Part shown: piece after piece, positions 1 through 4,196 of the stretch
Position numbering within the stretch: position 1 is the first letter of the stretch
Layout: every line of letters starts with the position of its first letter
NCBI GenBank assembly: GCA_900755865.1
Contig: CAAEHZ010000443.1
Location: 1-5,179, forward strand
Direction of reading: 5' to 3'
DNA length: 5,179 nt
DNA from: Lachnospiraceae bacterium
GTDB lineage: Bacteria > Bacillota > Clostridia > Lachnospirales > Lachnospiraceae
Program-made: the position numbers and the translations under genes
Notes under the pieces: model-generated
The model's input: the letters and a program-made list of their open reading frames with translations, nothing else
Databases searched by the model: none
What the model was told of the DNA's origin: nothing

Positions 1-167
1 ACTCTGTCGGTCAGCCGAGTGGGACAATCAGAATTGACTGTAAAGCCCAGAAATGTATTCATAATGTCAATTGTGAATGTGTTGCAGACAGGGTAGATAT
101 CAAGGGCTGTGGCGCCTGTGACTGCGAGGGAACAGCCTGTGCTACCTTTGCAGAAGGGGCAAGATAA
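1..167 (+). CDS. DUF1540 domain protein, C-terminal part (partial at window start)
   Basis: An open frame enters from the left edge (first full codon at 3) and ends at TAA 165-167, giving 54 visible residues. Eight are cysteines (visible residues 13, 18, 24, 26, 36, 39, 41, 46), in CKAQKC, NCEC, GCGACDC and ACATF clusters. This spacing matches the DUF1540 family, small Cys-rich proteins common in Clostridia that often carry two such modules in about 100 residues. The visible part would be the second module. There is no in-frame ATG, GTG or TTG before the Cys-rich region, so the start lies upstream of the window. The cysteines suggest metal binding, but the function of the family is unknown to me. 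No terminator hairpin is visible between this gene and the next promoter. Confidence 0.8.
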   Translation, partial: SVGQPSGTIRIDCKAQKCIHNVNCECVADRVDIKGCGACDCEGTACATFAEGAR

Positions 168-195
168 AGTTCTGTATAAAAAATTGAAAATAGTA

Positions 196-224
196 TTGAC
201 AAAACAAATCGGGCATAGTATGAT
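196..224 (+). promoter_or_regulatory. Sigma-A promoter of the infC-rpmI-rplT operon
   Basis: A perfect -35 box TTGACA lies at 196-201 and a -10 box TATGAT (5 of 6 matches to TATAAT) at 219-224, separated by exactly 17 bases. The expected transcription start is near 231, giving a leader of about 150 nt before infC. The surroundings are A/T-rich. No other comparably good promoter lies before infC. Confidence 0.85.
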
Positions 225-230
225 AAATCA

Positions 231-381
231 GTGTGTGAAACACGATAAACAAGCAGAGTATCCACTCTCACCTTACGGCAATTGGGCTGGTAAGCGTTCA
301 GACTAGAATGATTTTTGTCGGCTGGAAGTGGATAGTTATGCTATCCACTTTTTCTATTTTCTTATATGGAGGTATACGACC
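231..381 (+). ncRNA. L20-type leader RNA (infC operon attenuator)
   Basis: The roughly 150-nt untranslated leader between the promoter and infC can take two exclusive folds. In one, 255-259 (AGAGT) pairs with 264-268 (ACTCT), which hides a TATCCACT segment, and the terminator at 326-350 forms. In the other, TATCCACT at 259-266 pairs over 8 bases with AGTGGATA at 327-334, the 5' arm of the terminator, and so prevents termination. A further stem pairs 272-276 with 290-294. Known for Bacillus subtilis: L20 binds such a leader as a mimic of its 23S rRNA site and promotes premature termination, which limits the operon. Assignment to this class rests on position and structure. I could not score it against a covariance model. 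Confidence 0.75.
326..360 (+). terminator. Intrinsic terminator within the infC leader (attenuator)
   Basis: A perfect 10-bp inverted repeat pairs 326-335 (AAGTGGATAG) with 341-350 (CTATCCACTT) around a 5-nt loop, and the T-rich run TTTCTATTTT follows. It lies before infC, so it must be conditional: it is the off state of the L20 leader. The 5' arm is also the target of the upstream antiterminator segment 259-266. Confidence 0.8.
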
Positions 382-384
382 ATT
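368..384 (+). promoter_or_regulatory. Ribosome binding site with ATT start codon of infC
   Basis: GGAGG at 368-372 is followed by 9 bases and then ATT AGC GAT TTA ATG. This spacing is ideal for the ATT and poor for the in-frame ATG four codons later. The RBS lies 18 bases after the attenuator stem, so transcriptional (L20) and translational (IF3) control would act within about 60 bases. Confidence 0.7.
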
Positions 385-888
385 AGCGATTTAATGATTA
401 ACGAACAAATCAGGGATAAGGAAATCCGTCTGATTGGGGAGAATGGTGAGCAGTTAGGCATTATGCCTTCCAGAGATGCGCTGAAGCTGGCTGAGGAAGC
501 AGGACTTGACCTGGTAAAGATTGCACCTACGGCAAAGCCCCCTGTCTGCAAGATTGTGGACTACGGCAAGTACAAGTATGAGCAGATTCGGAAGGAAAAG
601 GAAGCAAAGAAAAAGCAGAAGACAATTGAAATTAAAGAGATTCGTCTTTCGCCGAACATTGATACCAACGATTTGAATACGAAGATTAATGCGGCAAGAA
701 AGTTCTTAACCAAGGGAGATAAGGTTAAGGTAACGCTTCGTTTCCGTGGTCGTGAGATGGCTCATATGAACAGCAGCAAGCATATTTTGGATGAGTTTGC
801 TGAAAAGCTGTCTGATATTTCGGTAGTGGAAAAGGCACCGAAGGTAGAAGGCAGAAGCATGACAATGTTTTTAACTGAGAAGCGTTAG
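382..888 (+). CDS. infC: Translation initiation factor IF-3 (probable ATT start)
   Basis: IF3 binds the 30S subunit, prevents early 50S joining and checks start codon and initiator tRNA. From ATT 382 the product is 168 aa, a normal IF3 length. The N-terminal domain runs to about residue 70 and includes MINEQIRDKEIRLI (5-18) and the family signature KIVDYGKYKYEQIRK (57-71). A Lys-rich linker (KEAKKKQK, 73-80) follows, then the C-terminal domain (about 81-168) with LRFRGREMAH (119-128). Start choice: GGAGG at 368-372 is 9 bases before ATT 382 but 21 before ATG 394. A GTG at 328 lies inside the attenuator hairpin and is implausible. AUU starts are known for infC in E. coli and Bacillus, where IF3 represses its own translation. 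The fallback start is ATG 394 (164 aa). It is the first gene of the L20-controlled operon. Confidence 0.93.
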   Translation: MSDLMINEQIRDKEIRLIGENGEQLGIMPSRDALKLAEEAGLDLVKIAPTAKPPVCKIVDYGKYKYEQIRKEKEAKKKQKTIEIKEIRLSPNIDTNDLNTKINAARKFLTKGDKVKVTLRFRGREMAHMNSSKHILDEFAEKLSDISVVEKAPKVEGRSMTMFLTEKR

Positions 889-944
889 TAAGCTGGCGTG
901 CAAAGGTTAAAATAGATTAATTTTTAGTTTAGGAGGAATAAGCT

Positions 945-1142
945 ATGCCCAAAATGAAGACAAGCAGAAGTGCTGCAAAGCGTTTTAAAGTGACAGGAAC
1001 AGGTAAGTTGAAGAGAAATAAGGCATATAAGCGCCATATCTTGACAAAGAAGACTACGAAGAATAAGCGTAAGTTAAGACAGCCTGCTATGACGGATGCT
1101 ACAAATGTAAAGAATATGAAGAAGATTTTACCCTATTTATAA
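945..1142 (+). CDS. rpmI: 50S ribosomal protein L35 (bL35)
   Basis: The product has 65 aa, the usual length of bL35. It starts [20 protein letters not shown], the conserved family N-terminus, is very rich in Lys and Arg, and ends in LPYL. bL35 is a small rRNA-binding protein of the large ribosomal subunit. AGGAGG at 931-936 lies 8 bases before the ATG. It is the middle gene of the operon, 56 bases after infC and 24 before rplT, with no promoter or terminator seen in either gap, so it is co-transcribed under the L20 leader. No anomaly was seen. Confidence 0.97.
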   Translation: MPKMKTSRSAAKRFKVTGTGKLKRNKAYKRHILTKKTTKNKRKLRQPAMTDATNVKNMKKILPYL

Positions 1143-1166
1143 GTCTGGTAAGGAGGAAGAAGAGAA

Positions 1167-1523
1167 ATGGCAAGAATTAAAGGCGGCATGAATGCCAAGA
1201 AGAAACATAATAGAGTATTAAAGCTTGCAAAGGGCTACAGAGGAGCAAGAAGCAAGCAGTACAGAGTTGCTAAGCAGTCTGTTATGAGAGCACTGACCAG
1301 CTCCTATGCAGGAAGAAAGGAAAGAAAGCGTCAGTTCAGACAGCTCTGGATTGCACGTATCAATGCAGCAGCAAGATTGAACGGACTTTCCTACAGCAGG
1401 TTTATGTATGGTCTTAAGCTGGCAGACGTTGATATGAACAGAAAGATGCTGGCTGAGATGGCTGTAAACGATGCAGAGGGCTTCAAGACTCTGGCAGAGC
1501 TTGCAAAGAGCAAGATTGCATAA
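1167..1523 (+). CDS. rplT: 50S ribosomal protein L20 (bL20)
   Basis: The product has 118 aa, normal for bL20. The basic N-terminal tail (about residues 1-58, with KKKHNRVLKLAKGYRGARSK) threads into 23S rRNA. The C-terminal globular part includes RQFRQLWIARINAAARLNGL and a SYSRFMYGLK segment. L20 is an early assembly protein of the 50S subunit. In Firmicutes it also represses its own operon by binding the leader RNA, so the leader at 231-381 is its likely second target. AGGAGG at 1151-1156 is 10 bases before the ATG. The gene ends at TAA 1521-1523 and is followed after 18 bases by an intrinsic terminator. Confidence 0.97.
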   Translation: MARIKGGMNAKKKHNRVLKLAKGYRGARSKQYRVAKQSVMRALTSSYAGRKERKRQFRQLWIARINAAARLNGLSYSRFMYGLKLADVDMNRKMLAEMAVNDAEGFKTLAELAKSKIA

Positions 1524-1541
1524 GTAATGATAAGAAACAGG

Positions 1542-1572
1542 CGGCTATGGCAGAGAGCTATAGCCGTTTTTT
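1542..1572 (+). terminator. Intrinsic terminator of the infC-rpmI-rplT operon
   Basis: CGGCTATGG at 1542-1550 pairs with CTATAGCCG at 1558-1566 (9 bp, one G-U) around a 7-nt loop, followed directly by six T (1567-1572). It ends the ribosomal operon. The downstream phosphatase frame opens immediately after the T run, so that gene may depend partly on read-through. Confidence 0.85.
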
Positions 1573-1584
1573 ATGGGAGAAAAT

Positions 1585-2364
1585 ATGCTGATTTTTTTTG
1601 ATATAGATGGTACTTTAATCGGGGAACAGTCCAGAGTGATGCTCGAGAGCACGAAAGAAGCAATTCAGGCAGCCAGGAAAAACGGGCATATCTGTATGAT
1701 AAATACGGGCAGAAGCCGAAAGCTGGTTGTGCCGGAGGTAACAAGGCTGACAGAGTTTGACGGGCTGCTTCTGGGCTGCGGTACCATGGTGGAATACCAT
1801 GGAGAAGTGTTGCTCCATAAAACCTTTGCAGTATCTGAGGGAGAGAGAATTATTGCGGGGCTTCGGAAAAACCGGGTAGATGCGGTTTTAGAGGGCAGTG
1901 TGAATAATTACAGGGACAGTCAGGAAAATGTGTTTTCTCCTGTTTTTGCCGGTTTTTTAAAGCGTTTTGATAAACTGGGGTTTGGAAGCTATGAGGAGGC
2001 AGTGGGGCATTTTGACAAGCTGTATTGTTATGTGGAAAAACCGGAGTATATGAGTGCATTCCGGGAGGAATTTGAGGAACTTCTGGACTTTGTGGACAGA
2101 GAACAGGGCTTCTATGAACTGACGCCGAAGGGCTGCTCCAAGGCAAGCACCATGCAGTTTTTTGCAGAGAAGCTGGGGGTTCCCATGGAGGAAACGGCAG
2201 CCATCGGGGACAGCAGTAATGACATATCCATGCTTGCAGCGGCAGGACACAGTATCGCCATGGGGAATGCAACAGCGGCGGTAAAGGAACTGGCAGAGTT
2301 TGTGACAACGGATGTGGACGGGGATGGTATCAGGAACGCCTTGAAATGGCTGGGCGTCTGTTAA
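1585..2364 (+). CDS. Cof-type HAD family phosphatase
   Basis: The product is 259 aa, typical for Cof/YidA-type HAD hydrolases, which dephosphorylate small molecules such as sugar phosphates or flavin-related phosphates in the cytoplasm. The exact substrate cannot be read from sequence. All four HAD motifs are present: DIDGT at 6-10 (nucleophile D6, acid/base D8), INTGR with T41, K183 or K186 in PKGCSK, and GDSSND at 208-213 (Mg ligands). The segment between motifs II and III is the C2-type cap. The start is a choice: ATG 1573 abuts the terminator T run and has no RBS, while ATG 1585 has GGGAG at 1575-1579 (5-base gap) and opens directly into the HAD strand MLIFFDIDGT, so I prefer 1585. No clear promoter is seen, so expression may come from read-through. 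It ends at TAA. Confidence 0.9.
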   Translation: MLIFFDIDGTLIGEQSRVMLESTKEAIQAARKNGHICMINTGRSRKLVVPEVTRLTEFDGLLLGCGTMVEYHGEVLLHKTFAVSEGERIIAGLRKNRVDAVLEGSVNNYRDSQENVFSPVFAGFLKRFDKLGFGSYEEAVGHFDKLYCYVEKPEYMSAFREEFEELLDFVDREQGFYELTPKGCSKASTMQFFAEKLGVPMEETAAIGDSSNDISMLAAAGHSIAMGNATAAVKELAEFVTTDVDGDGIRNALKWLGVC

Positions 2365-2396
2365 AATCTGAATAGACAATCCGTCTAAATTTGGAA

Positions 2397-2425
2397 TTGT
2401 TTTTTTGAACGGGCTGTGTTATAAT
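2397..2425 (+). promoter_or_regulatory. Promoter of the tRNA-Gly gene (extended -10)
   Basis: A perfect -10 TATAAT lies at 2420-2425, with a TG at 2417-2418 giving an extended -10. A weak -35 TTGTTT at 2397-2402 is 17 bases upstream. Transcription should start near 2432, only about 3 nt before the mature tRNA 5' end, so almost no 5' leader would need removal. Confidence 0.75.
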
Positions 2426-2434
2426 ACAATCATT

Positions 2435-2505
2435 GCAGATATAGTTCATCGGTAGAACGCTAGCTTCCCAAGCTGGAGAGACGGGTTCGATTCCCGCTAT
2501 CTGCT
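2435..2505 (+). tRNA. tRNA-Gly (anticodon CCC)
   Basis: A full 71-nt cloverleaf is visible. The acceptor stem GCAGATA/TATCTGC (2435-2441 with 2498-2504) has 7 pairs and discriminator T2505. The D stem is GTTC/GAAC. The anticodon stem CTAGC/GCTGG has one G-U pair. The loop TTCCCAA carries anticodon CCC at 2467-2469, which reads the Gly codon GGG. The T loop is TTCGATT with stem ACGGG/CCCGC, whose outermost pair is an A-C mismatch (2481/2497). CCA is not encoded and must be added after transcription. It is a single gene with its own promoter. U33 and the short variable loop AGAG are normal. Confidence 0.95.
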
Positions 2506-2542
2506 TTAAAAAATGCCTATAATCAGGGCGTTTCGGAAGTTT

Positions 2543-2643
2543 GGTAATCAGAAGGTAATCAACGTAAGGAAGGGAGAGTCCTGCAAAACTGCTACGAAAG
2601 ATAAATCGACCATAAATCGGTTTATTTTTTTGCGCATAAATCG
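2543..2643 (+). repeat. Cluster of direct octamer repeats (GGTAATCA x2, ATAAATCG x3)
   Basis: GGTAATCA occurs at 2543-2550 and 2554-2561. ATAAATCG occurs at 2601-2608, 2612-2619 and 2636-2643. Both pairs have an 11-base period, about one helical turn, and all copies are in the same orientation with an AATC core. A related TATAATCA lies at 2518-2525. The repeats are visible directly. Any protein-binding role is inference. Confidence 0.5.
2601..2631 (+). terminator. Probable intrinsic terminator downstream of tRNA-Gly
   Basis: ATAAATCG (2601-2608) pairs with CGGTTTAT (2618-2625), giving 8 bp with one G-U around a 9-nt loop, followed by six T (2626-2631). The stem is A/T-rich and therefore weak. 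It is the only stem with a good T run between the tRNA and pepD, so it likely ends the tRNA transcript. Confidence 0.5.
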
Positions 2644-2656
2644 GGAAATTTCCTTC

Positions 2657-2685
2657 TGTACATCCTTCTAAAAAGAAGGTAAAAT
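2657..2685 (+). promoter_or_regulatory. Candidate promoter of the pepD-lacZ unit
   Basis: TGTACA at 2657-2662 (4 of 6 matches to TTGACA) and TAAAAT at 2680-2685 (5 of 6 matches to TATAAT) are 17 bases apart. The spacer contains the inverted repeat CCTTCT-AAAA-AGAAGG (2664-2679). Transcription would start near 2692, about 45 bases before pepD. It is the best candidate in this gap, though not a strong match. Confidence 0.4.
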
Positions 2686-2735
2686 GTAACTATTCAGAGT
2701 CATGCAAAATAAAAAAAGCAGAAACAGGAGAGCAT

Positions 2736-4187
2736 ATGGGCGTATTATCTAATTTGGAACCGAAGAGTGTATTTCATTATTTTGAGGAGATTACAAAAAT
2801 TCCCCACGGTTCGGGAAATGTGGAACAAATCAGTAATTATCTTGTGAATTTTGCAAAGGAAAGGGGACTTTTCTGCATACAGGATGCCTTGAAAAATGTG
2901 ATTATTGTTAAGGAGGCAACGCCCGGGTATGAAAAGGAGCCTGCGGTTATTCTGCAGGGGCATATGGACATGGTGGCGGTAAAGGAGCCCGGGTGTCCTC
3001 TGGATATGAAAACGGAAGGGTTAAAGGCTGTCATAGACGGAGAGGAAATTTACGCTGAAGGGACAAGCCTTGGCGGGGATGACGGCATTGCAGTGGCATA
3101 TTCCCTTGCACTTCTGGATTCCGATACTATAAAGCACCCGAAGCTGGAGGTTATTATCACGGTGGATGAGGAAGTGGGGATGGACGGCGCGCGAGCCATC
3201 GACCTTTCCATGCTGACCGGAAACCGTATGATAAATCTGGACTCCGAAGAGGAGGGCATTTTCCTGACAAGCTGTGCAGGCGGCGCCAGAGTGGAATGTC
3301 TGGTACCTTTAAGAACCGGCGTGCAGCAGGGGCTGGAAGCAAAGGTGAAAATCGGGGGGCTTCTCGGTGGACATTCCGGTGGAGAAATTCACAAGGAAAG
3401 AGGAAATGCCAATGTTTTGCTGGGAAGACTGCTGTGCCGGATTTCAGGGGAGTGTCAGGTGGGTATTGTGGCAATGCAGGGAGGACTTGCGGATAATGCA
3501 ATCCCCAGAGAGGCAGAGGCAACCCTTGTTGTGGCGGAAGAAGACAAGGATAAACTGGACAGTATTGTAAAGAAAGTAGAGCAGGAGCTTCAGGGCGAAC
3601 TTGCCTCTAAGGACGCGGGAGTCTTTATTCAGGCAGCTTATGAGAATGTGGGCAGCTATGAGGCTGTTACGGCGGAGGATACAAAGAAAGCGGCAGCCTT
3701 TCTGATTTCCCTGCCCGGAGGAGTACAGGGGATGAGTGCAGAGCTGCCGGGACTGGTGGAAACCTCGTTAAATCTTGGGGTGATGTCCTGTAAGGCAGGA
3801 ACTTTAAGTGCGGAATTTTCTGTCAGAAGCAGCGTGGAGAGCGCAAAGTATGCTTTGATTGACAGATTACAGGGACTGACCCTGCTGGCAGGCGGCACCA
3901 ACCGGATTACCGGAGATTATCCGGGCTGGAAATACAGGAAGGATTCACCGCTGCGGGATAAGATGGTAAGACTTTACGAGAAGATGTATGGGGTGGCGCC
4001 GAAGGTAGAAGCGATTCATGCGGGACTGGAATGTGGTATTCTGGGAAGCAAGATTGCAGATTTGGACTGCGTTTCCATGGGTCCTGATATGACAGCAATC
4101 CATACCACAGAGGAAACCCTGAACATTCCCTCTACCAGACGGGTCTGGGAGTATCTGGTAGCTTTATTGGAGGAAAAGGAGGCATAG
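2736..4187 (+). CDS. pepD: Aminoacyl-histidine dipeptidase (Xaa-His dipeptidase, M20)
   Basis: PepD is a cytoplasmic zinc dipeptidase that cleaves Xaa-His dipeptides such as carnosine and other unspecific dipeptides, recycling amino acids from imported peptides. At 483 aa it matches the family (E. coli PepD is about 485). Visible residues are GHMDMV at 75-80 (zinc ligand H76, catalytic-type D78), SLGGDDGIA at 111-119 (bridging D115), TVDEEVGMD at 142-150 (catalytic E145, ligand E146), LDSEEEG at 168-174 (ligand D169) and GGHSGGEIH at 211-219 in the lid region. HAGLECG precedes a final MGPDMTAIHTTEE with ligand H456. AGGAG at 2726-2730 is 5 bases before the ATG. The last codons contain the RBS of lacZ, so the two genes should be co-translated. 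All key residues are intact. Confidence 0.93.
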   Translation: MGVLSNLEPKSVFHYFEEITKIPHGSGNVEQISNYLVNFAKERGLFCIQDALKNVIIVKEATPGYEKEPAVILQGHMDMVAVKEPGCPLDMKTEGLKAVIDGEEIYAEGTSLGGDDGIAVAYSLALLDSDTIKHPKLEVIITVDEEVGMDGARAIDLSMLTGNRMINLDSEEEGIFLTSCAGGARVECLVPLRTGVQQGLEAKVKIGGLLGGHSGGEIHKERGNANVLLGRLLCRISGECQVGIVAMQGGLADNAIPREAEATLVVAEEDKDKLDSIVKKVEQELQGELASKDAGVFIQAAYENVGSYEAVTAEDTKKAAAFLISLPGGVQGMSAELPGLVETSLNLGVMSCKAGTLSAEFSVRSSVESAKYALIDRLQGLTLLAGGTNRITGDYPGWKYRKDSPLRDKMVRLYEKMYGVAPKVEAIHAGLECGILGSKIADLDCVSMGPDMTAIHTTEETLNIPSTRRVWEYLVALLEEKEA

Positions 4188-4196
4188 CCGAGTATG
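4175..4196 (+). promoter_or_regulatory. lacZ ribosome binding site inside the end of pepD
   Basis: AAAGGAGG at 4175-4182 lies within the last pepD codons and 11 bases before ATG 4194. Only six bases separate the pepD TAG from the lacZ ATG, and there is no room for a promoter, so lacZ is translated from the pepD message. Confidence 0.7.

Larger units (their letters stand above)
2506..2735. other. Intergenic region without a convincing gene, repeat-bearing
   Basis: This 230-base stretch between the tRNA and pepD contains a weak hairpin right after the tRNA (2511-2517 with 2527-2533), two copies of GGTAATCA (2543, 2554) and three of ATAAATCG (2601, 2612, 2636). A terminator-like hairpin lies at 2601-2631, a CCTTCT direct repeat at 2652 and 2664, and a candidate pepD promoter follows. 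A 52-codon open frame from ATG 2513 to TAA 2671 has no ribosome-binding site, runs through the hairpin and has biased composition, so I do not call it a gene. Confidence 0.6.

Noticed and set aside
109..306. 65-codon open frame on + strand from ATG 109
   Set aside because: It overlaps the Cys-rich DUF1540 frame, then runs through the operon promoter and leader RNA. It has no RBS and no recognisable protein.
328..381. N-terminal extension of infC from GTG 328
   Set aside because: The GTG lies inside the attenuator stem, the extension (SYAIHFFYFLIWRYTT) is unlike IF3, and the real RBS at 368-372 lies within it.
1850..2379. Minus-strand open frames of 152 and 140 codons across the HAD gene
   Set aside because: They lie opposite a gene with all HAD motifs, have composition typical of antisense shadows (Pro, His, Cys and Ser rich), and no RBS or promoter was seen.
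2373..2387. Hairpin TAGAC-AATCC-GTCTA after the HAD gene as terminator
   Set aside because: The stem has only 5 bp and the nearest T run starts 13 bases later, overlapping the tRNA promoter.
2513..2671. 52-codon open frame after the tRNA
   Set aside because: No Shine-Dalgarno sequence, it spans the terminator-like hairpin and repeats, and the encoded sequence is not recognisable. A decayed integrase end was considered but cannot be supported.
2506..2735. Integrated element or att site at the tRNA-Gly 3' end
   Set aside because: No duplicate of the tRNA 3' end, integrase or cargo genes is present in the window. Only the repeat cluster hints at it.
3157..3570. Open frames of 66-121 codons inside pepD on both strands
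   Set aside because: These are frame shadows of a complete, motif-bearing pepD. None resembles a known protein.
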